Below the pieces are notes generated by a model, which made no database searches, was not told where the DNA came from, and saw nothing but the letters and a program-made list of their open reading frames with translations. DNA of 41,464 nt from an uncultured Candidatus Saccharibacteria bacterium (lineage in GTDB: Bacteria > Patescibacteriota > Saccharimonadia > Saccharimonadales > Saccharimonadaceae), in NCBI GenBank assembly GCA_946414345.1, contig CAMKOB010000009.1, positions 1 through 41,464 on the forward strand, given 5' to 3'. Position numbers and translations under genes: made by a program. Position 1 is the first letter of the stretch; the number at the start of each line of letters is the position of its first letter. This document shows, one piece after another, positions 7,246 to 16,159 of the stretch.

Positions 7246-8988
7246 TTATTCCAAGAAAGCCCCGCTTTGGCGATTCCATAGTTTTGCATATTCACCATTT
7301 TTAGACAATAACTTCTTATGCGAACCTTGTTCCACGATCTTTCCATCTTTTAGCACCACTATCTCATCTAACCCAGCAATCGTAGACAACCTATGTGCCA
7401 CCACAATTGTTGTTCTTCCCTCCATCAAATTAGCTAGCGCTTCCTGTATCGCCGCTTCTGATTCCGAATCAAGTGCCGAGGTCGCCTCGTCCAAAACCAA
7501 AATCGGTGCATCCTTTAAAATCGCCCTAGCTATCGCAATCCTCTGCCTTTGTCCACCAGATAGTTTCACGCCTCTTTCACCCACCATCGTATCATAACCA
7601 TCTGGCAATTCCGCAATAAATTCATCCGCATTCGCAAGCCGCGCCGCCTCAAAAACTTCCTCATCCGTCGCATCTGGCCTCCCGTATGCAATGTTTTCAA
7701 AAACCGAACGATGAAACAGTGCCGATTCTTGTGGCACATATGCAATCGCCGAACGAAGCGAAGTCTGTGTCACATCGCGAATATCCTGCCCGTCAATATA
7801 AATCGCCCCTTTCTTAACATCATCGAATCTTAACAAAAGTTTTGTCAACGTCGTTTTGCCAGAGCCACTTACCCCCACAAGCCCCACACTTTTTCCAGGC
7901 ATTATCTCCAAATTGAAGTCTTCAAACAATTTTTCTTTTTGTTTCTCATGGCTAAAGCTCACGTGACTAAATTCAATTTTTGCATCCGATACTTTTAGCG
8001 GTTTATCAGTTTTATCATCAACAATATATGGTAAATCTAAGATTTTAACCATTTCTTTTGCATCGCCAAAAGACGTATTGATATTTCGCAATATATGATT
8101 AATCGTCCATACGTTCGACAACAAGATATTCGAAACAGAATATAAAAACACCACATTTGCAATTGTAAGGCCAAACAAATTATGACTTAAAATAATCAAA
8201 ACAATCACTACAACAAAAGCAATCAAACTCACTACATTAAGCGACAAATTTCGGAAAAAAGATACTTTCGCAACTCTCATCGTTGCAGCAAAAGTTCGTC
8301 CCGTCACCCGCTCGAACCGCGCTCGTTCAAATTTTTCTCGCGCATAAGATTTTACCGAAATCTCATTCGTAATCGAATCGGCCAGTTGCCCAGTCTGTTT
8401 ATTCTCCGCCTCTGCAAGAGCCGCATCTACATTCATCGTCTTATAATACGTCACCACTGCCACCGTCATATAAGTCGCAGTACAAATAAATAAGATCAAA
8501 GCAAACGGCAAGCATACAAACGCAGCACTTCCGATAGTGTAAATCACAGTTAATATCAAAGGATAAAAATCCCAAATAAAATTTGATTTTAATCTAATAA
8601 AAGCACTCGGTAGCTTATTTGCTGCACTCGTCAATGAACCCGAAAATCTATTACTATGAAATGTCATCGACTGGTTGACTACCGCATCAAAAGCAAGGAG
8701 TGCCAAATATCTTCCACATCGCGCATCGAGCGACCAATCCAACCAATCCACAAACCTTATTACAAATAAATTATTTATTGCCACCGGAAGCAAAGTAATT
8801 AACAATATTCCGACATAATTTGCAATTTCAAAATCACCGCTTGAAAGTTTTCCGATAATTTCCGACACACCGTATGGCTCCAAAACATTCGATACAAAAA
8901 TCCACACAGTCACAAAAAACAAAACCAAAATGGTTCGCACTTTGTATTGCATTAAAGCCTTCCAAAAATAATACAGCGTTCGCTTCAT
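7246..8988 (-). CDS. ABC transporter, fused permease and ATPase (exporter type)
   Basis: 580 aa. The N-terminal half (1-310) has about six hydrophobic segments. The C-terminal ATPase has Walker A GVSGSGKTT (372-380), a Q-loop (PQE), signature LSGGQRQR (476-483), Walker B ILVLDEATSALD (496-507) and an H-loop (VVAHRLST). This is the MsbA/LmrA type of exporter half-transporter, probably acting as a homodimer. Substrate unknown; lipid, peptide or drug export are all possible. TGATATAAT (TATAAT 8995-9000) ends 6 nt before the ATG, so the transcript should be leaderless. It is divergent from ppa. Confidence 0.9.
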   Translation of the reverse strand: MKRTLYYFWKALMQYKVRTILVLFFVTVWIFVSNVLEPYGVSEIIGKLSSGDFEIANYVGILLITLLPVAINNLFVIRFVDWLDWSLDARCGRYLALLAFDAVVNQSMTFHSNRFSGSLTSAANKLPSAFIRLKSNFIWDFYPLILTVIYTIGSAAFVCLPFALILFICTATYMTVAVVTYYKTMNVDAALAEAENKQTGQLADSITNEISVKSYAREKFERARFERVTGRTFAATMRVAKVSFFRNLSLNVVSLIAFVVVIVLIILSHNLFGLTIANVVFLYSVSNILLSNVWTINHILRNINTSFGDAKEMVKILDLPYIVDDKTDKPLKVSDAKIEFSHVSFSHEKQKEKLFEDFNLEIMPGKSVGLVGVSGSGKTTLTKLLLRFDDVKKGAIYIDGQDIRDVTQTSLRSAIAYVPQESALFHRSVFENIAYGRPDATDEEVFEAARLANADEFIAELPDGYDTMVGERGVKLSGGQRQRIAIARAILKDAPILVLDEATSALDSESEAAIQEALANLMEGRTTIVVAHRLSTIAGLDEIVVLKDGKIVEQGSHKKLLSKNGEYAKLWNRQSGAFLE

Positions 8989-8994
8989 AAAACC

Positions 8995-9012
8995 ATTATA
9001 TCATGGTATAAT
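8995..9012. promoter_or_regulatory. Divergent -10 boxes of the ABC exporter (minus) and ppa (plus)
   Basis: The minus TATAAT (8995-9000) and plus TATAAT (9007-9012) are 6 nt apart, each preceded by TG and one base. The polymerase sites overlap, so firing in one direction should hinder the other. ppa has a leader with AGGAG; the exporter is leaderless. Confidence 0.6.
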
Positions 9013-9039
9013 ATAGTTTATAAACAGGAGTTATAAATA

Positions 9040-9570
9040 ATGGCAGACTTTAATAAAGTTTTGACACCAGGTGATTACGAAAACGGCGAACTAAACGTTG
9101 TTATCGAAATCCCAACTGGTAGCAATCATAAAATTGAATGGGACAGAAAGCACGCTTGCTTTATGCTTGATCGTGTCGAGCCAATCGCTTTTGCCAAACC
9201 ATGCAACTACGGCTTTATCCCACAAACTCTCGACGAAGATGGCGACGAACTAGATGTCCTCATGATTACCGACCAGCCACTCACTACTGGCATTTGGATG
9301 AAAGCCAAAATTCTTGGCGTCATGAAATTTGTCGATAGCGACGAAGTGGACGACAAAATCATCTGTGTTCCAGCTGATGATCGCAACAATGGTGACATGT
9401 ATAATACTTTAGAAGATTTGCCAAAGCAAACCTTAAAGCAAATTGAATATCATTTCAACCATTATAAAGACCTCAAAAAACCAGGCTCTACTGAAGTTAA
9501 ATCCTTTGAAGGTCTCGACGTAGCTAAAAAAGTTATCGCCGACGCTATCGAACGCTTTAAAAAACAATAA
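9040..9570 (+). CDS. ppa: Inorganic pyrophosphatase, family I
   Basis: 176 aa, the usual bacterial length. It hydrolyses pyrophosphate to drive polymer synthesis and uses Mg2+. Visible features are the N-terminal EIPTGSNHKIEWD segment (substrate-binding Glu/Lys), YGFIPQT, and the signature DEDGDELDVLM (four metal-binding acidic residues) around 66-76. AGGAG lies 9 nt before the ATG. The TATAAT at 9007-9012 predicts a leader of about 20 nt, unlike the leaderless divergent neighbour. Confidence 0.97.
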   Translation: MADFNKVLTPGDYENGELNVVIEIPTGSNHKIEWDRKHACFMLDRVEPIAFAKPCNYGFIPQTLDEDGDELDVLMITDQPLTTGIWMKAKILGVMKFVDSDEVDDKIICVPADDRNNGDMYNTLEDLPKQTLKQIEYHFNHYKDLKKPGSTEVKSFEGLDVAKKVIADAIERFKKQ

Positions 9571-9576
9571 CCCATC

Positions 9577-9610
9577 AAAAAAATAACCCCTTTCTGGGGT
9601 TATTTTTTTT
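9577..9610. terminator. Bidirectional intrinsic terminator between ppa and an anchored orphan
   Basis: AAATAACCCC (9581-9590) pairs with GGGGTTATTT (9596-9605) across a 5-nt loop. T-rich runs on both sides serve ppa (plus) and the convergent gene ending at 9625 (minus). Confidence 0.85.
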
Positions 9611-9624
9611 ACAGTCTTATTTAT

Positions 9625-10224
9625 TTATTCCTCAACCTCTTCAGTTTCAGCCTCGTCGACATCGCCAGAATTTTGAATCTGCTCATAAAACTCAACATAA
9701 CTTTTTATATCCGACGCACTCATATCAGCATATTCTTTTTTGTCAGCAACCATAATTACGTATTTACCGTTCAACTTATAACCGCTAACGGATTCTTCAT
9801 CATTCTCCGCAACAAGCTCCGACATAAGATCGTAAAAAGTCTTTGCGGATTCATTATCCTTAAACTCATAATAATATTCCGCACCAGTAACAGTATCACC
9901 TTTGTAATAATAGACAACATGTGTCGCCACAGCTCCCTGTTCATTTTCTTCAGCAGGCAAATTAATCACATATTTAGTTCCATCAGACACGAAGTAGTCA
10001 CTAGTAATTACATTACTCCTTAACGCCAATGCCGCAGCCACAACAAGAATTGCAACTATCACCACACAAAGGCACACAACTTTACCGATTTGTGGTTTAC
10101 TCCAAGACGTATCCTTTTTACCAGTCACCGATGACTTAATTGTAGGCTCTTTTACAACTCGTTTAGTTGTAGTTTTTGCCGCAGTTTTTTTATTCTTTGT
10201 AGTTTTTTTAGCCTTCGCAGCCAT
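9625..10224 (-). CDS. Anchored protein with Lys/Thr/Ala-rich tail, YFVSD family (copy 1)
   Basis: 199 aa. A strongly basic, low-complexity cytoplasmic tail (residues 1-45, many AKKTTK-like runs, histone-H1-like) leads to a membrane segment (about 47-68) and an extracytoplasmic domain, then an acidic C-terminus (DEAETEEVEE). The outer domain shares DYFVSDGTKYV, THVVYYYKGD and KLNGKYVI with the protein at 11705-12187, so the two are paralogues flanking glyS. The basic tail could bind nucleic acid or the membrane. The start follows AGGAG and TGATATAAT. Function unknown. Confidence 0.7.
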   Translation of the reverse strand: MAAKAKKTTKNKKTAAKTTTKRVVKEPTIKSSVTGKKDTSWSKPQIGKVVCLCVVIVAILVVAAALALRSNVITSDYFVSDGTKYVINLPAEENEQGAVATHVVYYYKGDTVTGAEYYYEFKDNESAKTFYDLMSELVAENDEESVSGYKLNGKYVIMVADKKEYADMSASDIKSYVEFYEQIQNSGDVDEAETEEVEE

Positions 10225-10324
10225 AATATACTCCTTTTATATAAAAAATTATATCATACTTATGCTAAAAACTATAAAACAATACGGAAAAATGCCCATT
10301 TTATTAAAAAGTTAAAAAACCTAA

Positions 10325-11677
10325 TTACAAATTGCTAATTTTGGTACGTTTTTGTTTCGTGGTGTCACGATCACGCACTGTCACCGTATCATCATTTAAA
10401 GTGTCAAAATCAACCACCACACATTTAGGTGTACCAATTTCGTCTTGCTTACGATATCTCTTGCCGATATTCCCAGAGTCGTCCCATGTCACATAAACAT
10501 ATTTTTTCCGAAGCAATTCATAAACTTCCTTGGCCTTTTTTACGAGCTCTGGCTTATTCTTGAGTAACGGCGAAACACAAAATCTATACGGAGCAAGATT
10601 CTCAGGCAATTTCAAGACAATGCGTTTTTCACCATTTATTTCATCTTCTGTATATGCATTCGAAAGAACAGCAAGAAACAACCTCTCAACACCAATTGAT
10701 GGCTCAATCACGTGAGGAATAAAACTCTCACCAGTATTTTTATCACGATATTCCATCGATTTACCAGACTCGCGCTGGATATTTGACAAATCAAAATCAG
10801 TACGATAAGCTAAGCCCATCAACTCTTCTTCACCATTCGGATAATCATACATAAAATCAATCGTCCGTTTGCTATAATGAGCACGATCTTCCTTCGGCAC
10901 ATCAAATTCATGAATGTTCTCCGACTTCAAACCAATCACATTCTCAAGAAAATCATGTTGCAAAAGACGCATTTTTTCAAAATTTTCTTCCCAAGTATCT
11001 GGCGCCACAAAATATTCGATTTCCATTTGCGAACATTCACGATCACGCAAAATAAAATCACGCGGGCTTATCTCATTACGAAATGCTTTACCTTGCTGGC
11101 AAAGACCAAAAGGAATGTTTGGATAAATCGTATCAACTACATTCTTATAATTGGTAAAAATACCTTGGGCGGTTTCAGGACGTAGATATGCAATGTTTTT
11201 TTCCGCAAGTTCTGGGTTATCCGAAATGTCTTCCGGAAGTACAGCACCAACATGAGTACTGAACATCATATTAAATTTACGAATCGGACCCCATGCCTCC
11301 TTACCACAAGTTGGGCACTTAGTGTGTGTTGCCAAAAATTCTTCAGTAGTAACAGACTCAGTAATACCATCAGCAATTTTATCAGCGCGAAAACGTGATT
11401 TGCACTCTTTGCATTCAACGAGCGGGTCGGCAAAAGTCGCTACGTGACCAGAAGCCACCCAAGTTTTAGGATTCATAATGATGGCTGCGTCAATCCCGAA
11501 CATATCATCGCGCGTTTCAACAAAATAGTTCCACCACGCATCCATTATTTTTTTCTTCGTCATAACACCAAGCGGACCAAAGTCCCAAGTGCCAGACATC
11601 CCCCCATACACATCACTTCCCGGGAAAATAAATCCCCGCCTTTTGCATAAACTTACTATATCATCCAATTTACTCAT
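10325..11677 (-). CDS. glyS: Glycyl-tRNA synthetase (dimeric, eukaryote/Gram-positive type)
   Basis: 450 aa. A class II synthetase charging tRNA-Gly. The N-terminal GRS1-type signature (KRRGFIFPGS), Cys pairs CKECKS and CPTC likely to bind zinc, LRPETAQGIF, motif 2 with FRNEISPRDF and a motif 3 region (PHVIEPSIGVERL) are present, with a C-terminal anticodon-binding domain. This is the single-chain type rather than GlyQ/GlyS. TGGTATAAT (TATAAT 11684-11689) ends 6 nt before the ATG, so a leaderless mRNA is expected. It is the only gene between two paralogous anchored proteins. Confidence 0.96.
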   Translation of the reverse strand: MSKLDDIVSLCKRRGFIFPGSDVYGGMSGTWDFGPLGVMTKKKIMDAWWNYFVETRDDMFGIDAAIIMNPKTWVASGHVATFADPLVECKECKSRFRADKIADGITESVTTEEFLATHTKCPTCGKEAWGPIRKFNMMFSTHVGAVLPEDISDNPELAEKNIAYLRPETAQGIFTNYKNVVDTIYPNIPFGLCQQGKAFRNEISPRDFILRDRECSQMEIEYFVAPDTWEENFEKMRLLQHDFLENVIGLKSENIHEFDVPKEDRAHYSKRTIDFMYDYPNGEEELMGLAYRTDFDLSNIQRESGKSMEYRDKNTGESFIPHVIEPSIGVERLFLAVLSNAYTEDEINGEKRIVLKLPENLAPYRFCVSPLLKNKPELVKKAKEVYELLRKKYVYVTWDDSGNIGKRYRKQDEIGTPKCVVVDFDTLNDDTVTVRDRDTTKQKRTKISNL

Positions 11678-11704
11678 TACTTTATTATACCATATTCTGG
11701 TATA

Positions 11705-12187
11705 CTATTGTTCTAAATCATCATCCTCGACATATTCATCATCAACACCAAGAGCTTGTTTCACAAAGCTCGTAGTAAGGCCACTCCGAAAATCACTATT
11801 GGTATTGAATATTATATATTTACCATTTAGTTTACGACCAGTTACCCAATTTTTATCATCTGTTTTTATATTTTTATCAGCCTCACGCGCCTCTTCTTCG
11901 CTTTTATAACTATAAAAAACTCTAGCATCAATTATATCGTCACCACTGTAATAATACACAATGTGTGTTATATCCGGCTCATATTCACTCGTTTCTAAAG
12001 ATGCTGATTCCTTCGTAAGTGTGAGTATCAATTTGCTATCGTCCGAAACAAAATAGTTATCATCGATCGGCTCATAAAAAGAATTACTAGCCGATATTGC
12101 CAGTACTATCACAACAACTAAAGCCACCACGGCAACTAAAATTATTTTATAATTTTTCTTTATAAAACCAATAAACTTGTCCATCAT
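11705..12187 (-). CDS. Anchored protein, YFVSD family (copy 2)
   Basis: 160 aa. A short basic N-terminus, a membrane segment (about 14-34) and an extracytoplasmic domain with NYFVSDDSKLI, THIVYYYSGDD and KLNGKYIIF lead to an acidic end. It is a paralogue of 9625-10224 but lacks that protein's long basic tail. AAGGAG lies about 7 nt before the first of two adjacent ATG codons. It begins 16 nt after recO ends and may be co-transcribed with it. No known family was recognised. Confidence 0.7.
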   Translation of the reverse strand: MMDKFIGFIKKNYKIILVAVVALVVVIVLAISASNSFYEPIDDNYFVSDDSKLILTLTKESASLETSEYEPDITHIVYYYSGDDIIDARVFYSYKSEEEAREADKNIKTDDKNWVTGRKLNGKYIIFNTNSDFRSGLTTSFVKQALGVDDEYVEDDDLEQ

Positions 12188-12202
12188 AATGCTTCTCCTT
12201 TT

Positions 12203-12886
12203 TTATTTTACCATAATTCTCAACAAGTTTAAAATCTTGTCTATCCAGTTTTCTAGATTCCTTACTCTCGACACTAGTTTCAAATCCGCAGTAGTCATCA
12301 ATCTCATTATTTTTATTTCCTCCGCCCCATATTCACCATTTTCTTTTGGTAAATACGCCTTTTCCATTACATCATAACTATAACGCATATCAGCTAAAAG
12401 CTTGCTTCCGTTCCCATCACGATATAAATTCACTTCCTCTCCACTTGTTTTAGATAAGTTAATTAGAAACCACGCTTCAACCACGCGCTTATCGATTCCT
12501 TCATCTAGCCCCTCCAAGCTCTCCCTTGTAATCCGAAAAAAATCAGCATTTACCGCTCCCTCTGCCGCCCTATTAATTTTCTTTAATATCTCTGCTGCAA
12601 GCTCCATTCTATCCAAGCTTGTTACCAAACTGCCATAATATTTCAGCATTCGCGCGCTTGTTACTGTGCCAAGTTCACTCTTTCCTTGATGAATATTTAG
12701 TTCAATTAAAGAAAACATTTCCACGCCACCCGCCAATTTAGATTTTTCTTTACGCACCCCCTTCGCAATTGCTGACATCTTTCCATTAGGAGTTATTAAG
12801 TTCAAAATTCTATCGGCTTCACCAAAATTTGTCCGACGAAGCACATAAGCCAAAGTTTTGACATCATTGCGTGTATTTTGTGACAT
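12203..12886 (-). CDS. recO: DNA repair protein RecO
   Basis: 227 aa. An N-terminal OB-fold (LAYVLRRTNFGEADRIL, then LITPNGKMSAIAKGVRK) and a helical C-terminal domain match RecO. RecO helps load RecA onto SSB-coated single strands in the RecFOR pathway. The Cys zinc site present in some RecO proteins is not seen. The start overlaps the end of the receiver gene by 23 nt, placing recO in an operon with a signalling pair. This is an odd partner, and may simply reflect compaction. Confidence 0.85.
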   Translation of the reverse strand: MSQNTRNDVKTLAYVLRRTNFGEADRILNLITPNGKMSAIAKGVRKEKSKLAGGVEMFSLIELNIHQGKSELGTVTSARMLKYYGSLVTSLDRMELAAEILKKINRAAEGAVNADFFRITRESLEGLDEGIDKRVVEAWFLINLSKTSGEEVNLYRDGNGSKLLADMRYSYDVMEKAYLPKENGEYGAEEIKIMRLMTTADLKLVSRVRNLENWIDKILNLLRIMVK

Positions 12887-13211
12887 ATTCCGTAATATCC
12901 TCCGGTTTCATCGTATCTTTGTTCAGAAAACCCACCACTCCATACATGCTTAAATCAAACTTAGAAAGATCCAAATCACTAATAATAACCGCCGGCACCT
13001 TTGATGTGTCTTCATAACTAATAACTTCATTTAAAAAAGAAAAACCGTTTGGTCCAGTCAAATCAATATCCATGAAAATCAAACTCGGTAAACAGTTGTC
13101 TAATGCTTGCATCGCTTCAATAGCATTATGAAAAATTTTAACTACACAATCACCACACGCCTTCGCTACACAATTAGCCATTTCTATATTACTATCAATC
13201 ACAAAAACCAT
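12864..13211 (-). CDS. Single-domain response regulator (receiver only)
   Basis: 115 aa from the ATG at 13211 (a TTG at 13214 is also possible). A CheY-like receiver fold: the acidic N-terminal site reads VIDSN, so the usual acidic pair is reduced to one Asp. The phosphorylation site FMDIDLTGPNGF is intact, followed by the VIISD Ser and the Lys of LNKDT. There is no output domain. GAGG lies 8 nt before the ATG, and the ATG overlaps the kinase-like gene's stop (TGATG), so the two are translationally coupled. Its target could be a protein, or it could be a phosphate sink. Confidence 0.85.
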   Translation of the reverse strand: MVFVIDSNIEMANCVAKACGDCVVKIFHNAIEAMQALDNCLPSLIFMDIDLTGPNGFSFLNEVISYEDTSKVPAVIISDLDLSKFDLSMYGVVGFLNKDTMKPEDITEYVTKYTQ

Positions 13212-13891
13212 CAAAACAACCTCGCTTGTTTAGAAACTGTAAGATCCACATAAAAACTCGTTCCATCACGATGCCTCACCGCTCCTATTCCTGCTCCCAT
13301 GTACCGCGAAAATCTTGACGCAATATAAAGCCCCAACCCACCAGTTCCTGGCCGCATCGCAATTGATGTTGGCTTCTCTATAAAACCCCGTTTCATTTCC
13401 CTCCAAACATCTACTGGCAAAGAAGGCCCATAATCCCGTACTATTACCCGCACCTTGTCGTGAATGTCTTTTACCACCAATTCTGATTTCACTCCATCAC
13501 CGGTGTAATAAACTGCGTTTAAAAGATAATTATAAATAATACTCTTCAATAATTCATAATTTGCCGTCACAAGTCGTGCACGATTGGAGTACCTAATAAA
13601 TAGATCTCTTTTGTTAAAATGAAAAAGATATTGCAATTCCCTTGTTACCTCATCGCAAACACCCCTCACCGCCACCGGTTCCATTTCAAAAAGCCTGTCG
13701 CCTAATTTTCCGATTCTCATCAAATCATTTACTTGCCGAATCGCCCTATCCGACACCGCTACCATATCATCGCGTACTATTTTATTATTGACATCAAGTC
13801 CACCAAGAGAAAGTGCCATTTGCCGAAGCGTCGCAAGCGGACTTTTAAGTTCCGTTGCCACCAACAAAATATTGTTTACCTCCTCATCCAT
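13211..13891 (-). CDS. Soluble histidine-kinase-like protein with Thr in place of the phospho-His
   Basis: 226 aa, no membrane segment and no sensor domain. The dimerisation helix reads VATELKSPLATLR, where HisKA kinases have a His before E-L-x-x-P-L; here residue 13 is Thr. The ATPase domain keeps an N-box (NYLLNAVYYT, 121-130), a G1-like DYGPS (153-157) and G2 GTGGLGL (182-188). It could be a pseudokinase, a phosphatase for the adjacent receiver, or a kinase using another residue. TGCTATAAT (TATAAT 13898-13903) ends 6 nt before the ATG, so translation should be leaderless. It is first in an operon with the receiver and recO. Confidence 0.8.
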   Translation of the reverse strand: MDEEVNNILLVATELKSPLATLRQMALSLGGLDVNNKIVRDDMVAVSDRAIRQVNDLMRIGKLGDRLFEMEPVAVRGVCDEVTRELQYLFHFNKRDLFIRYSNRARLVTANYELLKSIIYNYLLNAVYYTGDGVKSELVVKDIHDKVRVIVRDYGPSLPVDVWREMKRGFIEKPTSIAMRPGTGGLGLYIASRFSRYMGAGIGAVRHRDGTSFYVDLTVSKQARLF

Positions 13892-13908
13892 GCCCCCATT
13901 ATAGCATA

Positions 13909-14784
13909 CTACTCGTTGAAATGAACGGTTGTAAGCAAGGCATCAAAATCAGGAATAAACAAAGTTGCATCAGTCTGCATAACTACGGTTTTATCACGTA
14001 TCTTAAAAACCACAATCACACCATTTAGGTTTGTATTTGGAATCGTACCAGTAAAGCGCATTGCTGCTGTACCAGCCACTGTAACCGCCTCAGCACTCAA
14101 ATTAGAATTCTTTTTCTCAACTATAGCCCGATAGCCAGCTACCACATTGTCATAAGAATTATCAAGGATAAAAACCCTTAATGCATAAAGCGATGACCTA
14201 GAAACTGCATTCACCATTATTGGATTAAAATAAGCCTCAAAATTACCACCTTTTGCTGCATCGGATGCCACATACACACTCCATGTCTTTGGATATTCAA
14301 AAGATAGTTCACCATAGTCTACTGGCCCTGCAAAAGTTAGAAGTGGATATTTTTCTCGCTCAGCAAACTCTTCCTCCATTTTCAGTTCTTGTTCTTTTTT
14401 TGCCTCTGCTACCGCAACTTTAATCTGGCCTTCAACATCCTCACTCACTTCGGTGTATTGATTATTCATCCAAATGAACAACCCTACAAAAGTAGCCGTA
14501 GTAAGAAAAAGAATTATGATAACAATCGTCATAATTATACTTGTCGTCTTGCTTTTTTTCTCAAGCAACATTGCATTAGCTTCCGCACGTCTGACATTTG
14601 GATCAGATGAAACAACGGGCTGCGCCTGTGGCATCGCAGCAGGTTGACCAAGCTGTGGCACTACGGGGGTTTGGTCAACTTGTGGCATCACGACAGCTTG
14701 ACTCGTCTGCGACGCCGATGTCGCAGGAGGAACCGGGGTAACAGGTTGTGCCTGAGGCATTTGTGGAGTTTGATTATTATCCAT
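13909..14784 (-). CDS. Anchored protein with Pro/Gln-rich tail and PsbP-like outer domain
   Basis: 291 aa. A cytoplasmic N-terminus of about 65 residues is rich in Pro, Gln and Val (repeats like MPQAQPV). A membrane segment (about 80-107) and a short charged coiled stretch follow, then an outer domain (from about 145) with GELSFEYPKTWSVYV. That pattern resembles the PsbP/MOG1-like fold (e.g. DUF1795/PsbP-like), a tentative call. TGATATAAT (TATAAT 14791-14796) ends 6 nt before the ATG, so the mRNA is probably leaderless. It follows xseB and has its own promoter. Function unknown. Confidence 0.65.
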   Translation of the reverse strand: MDNNQTPQMPQAQPVTPVPPATSASQTSQAVVMPQVDQTPVVPQLGQPAAMPQAQPVVSSDPNVRRAEANAMLLEKKSKTTSIIMTIVIIILFLTTATFVGLFIWMNNQYTEVSEDVEGQIKVAVAEAKKEQELKMEEEFAEREKYPLLTFAGPVDYGELSFEYPKTWSVYVASDAAKGGNFEAYFNPIMVNAVSRSSLYALRVFILDNSYDNVVAGYRAIVEKKNSNLSAEAVTVAGTAAMRFTGTIPNTNLNGVIVVFKIRDKTVVMQTDATLFIPDFDALLTTVHFNE

Positions 14785-14799
14785 AAGTATATTATATCA

Positions 14800-15000
14800 C
14801 TATTTTGTAAAATCTTTCGACAATACTTCAATTTCGTTTTTTAGCTCAGTCAAATCTTTTTCAATTTTTTTTGCGAGATTTGCAGCTTCTTTATATTTTT
14901 CTACCGCCTTTTCAAGCTCAAAATCATCAGAGTAAAACCATTCGACCTTTCTATCAAGTTCGGCTATTTTTTCATTTAAACTATTACCATTTTTGTTCAT
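14800..15000 (-). CDS. xseB: Exodeoxyribonuclease VII small subunit
   Basis: 66 aa, helical and charged, with the family pattern of two helices (LNEKIAELDRKVEWFYSDDFELEKAVEKYKEA, shown here as its key stretch around residues 8-39). Several copies of XseB coat the XseA subunit in exonuclease VII, which degrades single-stranded DNA. The start lies inside the 3' end of xseA (17-nt overlap), so the two are coupled. Confidence 0.88.
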   Translation of the reverse strand: MNKNGNSLNEKIAELDRKVEWFYSDDFELEKAVEKYKEAANLAKKIEKDLTELKNEIEVLSKDFTK

Positions 15001-16159
15001 CCTTCCTCCTTTTTATAATTTTTTGAATCAATGTCGTAATTTCTGAATCATATGTTGTAATCTTTACAACACTACCAGGTGACATCTTGCCAGACAATAT
15101 CGCATATCCTTGTTTTAAAACTGTCTCAGGATTTAATGCCGAAAGTATTTTAACTTTTTGTTTTATATAGCTATCTTTTAATTCAAATTCACGTTTAATA
15201 TTTACAAGAACATCGGATATGTTTTTTTGTATCTCACTTAACTTCGGCTCGATATATCTAGTTAGCATTCCGTGCGATAATTTCTCGATTTTTTCACGAT
15301 TATCATCCGTCGCCCGTTGAGTCTCACCCATCAATTCCTCGCCTACCCGTGACATTTTTTGCCGTACTTTCCAAATTTCTTCTTTCCTATCCGGAGTTAG
15401 CATTTCTGCCACATTGGACGGTGTCGAAGCGCGCACATCTGCCGCTAGATCCACTAAAGATTCATCCACTTCATGTCCAATACCAGTAATTACCGGAATT
15501 TTACTTGCCGCCACTGCTCGCGTTAACTGTTCATCATTAAAACAAGCCAAATCATCCTTGCTTCCTCCTCCGCGCAAAATAGCAATTGCCTGTACATCAC
15601 CACGTTCATTAAAATAATTCAAAGCCCGAATAATCTGGTCTGGCGCATCCATACCTTGCACCTGTGTATGCGCCACCACTACCTTCATCCCACCCCACCG
15701 CGCATTAATTATCTTAATAAAATCAGCATAGCCTGCCGCCTGCGTGGACGAAATCACACCAACTCTATCTAGATATTTTGGAATATCTCGCTTTTTTGAC
15801 TCGTCAAACAGCCCCTCAACGGAAAGCTTCTTTTTTAACATCTCATAAGCCTTCTTTAGGGAGCCTTCCCCCACTGGCGCAACCTGAGACACAGTCAAAG
15901 AAAACTTTCCCCACTTCGTAAGCTTTGGCACCCCCTTTACTATCACCTTCATTCCATCTTCAAGCGGCTGTCTCATTGTCCACAAAGTCATAAAACATGA
16001 AATGTTTGATTCCTCATCCTTAAGATCAAAAAAAACCCACTTACCTTGATTTACCTTAAAACTCGCCACCTCTCCAACAATTGTCACGCTACTATAAGCA
16101 TATTCTAAAGTTTGGTTAACTACCGCAATAAATTCAGTCGGGGTAAAACTATTCTCCAT
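14984..16159 (-). CDS. xseA: Exodeoxyribonuclease VII large subunit
   Basis: 391 aa. The N-terminal OB-fold (FTPTEFIAVVNQTLE, IVGEVASFK) leads to the catalytic domain with GVISSTQAAGYADF, RGGGSKDDLACFND and PVITGIGHEVDESL, then ADVRASTPSNVAE. All are strong XseA signatures. A helical C-terminal part binds XseB. The nuclease cleaves single-stranded DNA from both ends in repair. Its start overlaps the flippase-like gene by 11 nt. The order is flippase-like, xseA, xseB, then the PsbP-like gene with its own promoter. Confidence 0.95.
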   Translation of the reverse strand: MENSFTPTEFIAVVNQTLEYAYSSVTIVGEVASFKVNQGKWVFFDLKDEESNISCFMTLWTMRQPLEDGMKVIVKGVPKLTKWGKFSLTVSQVAPVGEGSLKKAYEMLKKKLSVEGLFDESKKRDIPKYLDRVGVISSTQAAGYADFIKIINARWGGMKVVVAHTQVQGMDAPDQIIRALNYFNERGDVQAIAILRGGGSKDDLACFNDEQLTRAVAASKIPVITGIGHEVDESLVDLAADVRASTPSNVAEMLTPDRKEEIWKVRQKMSRVGEELMGETQRATDDNREKIEKLSHGMLTRYIEPKLSEIQKNISDVLVNIKREFELKDSYIKQKVKILSALNPETVLKQGYAILSGKMSPGSVVKITTYDSEITTLIQKIIKRRKDEQKW

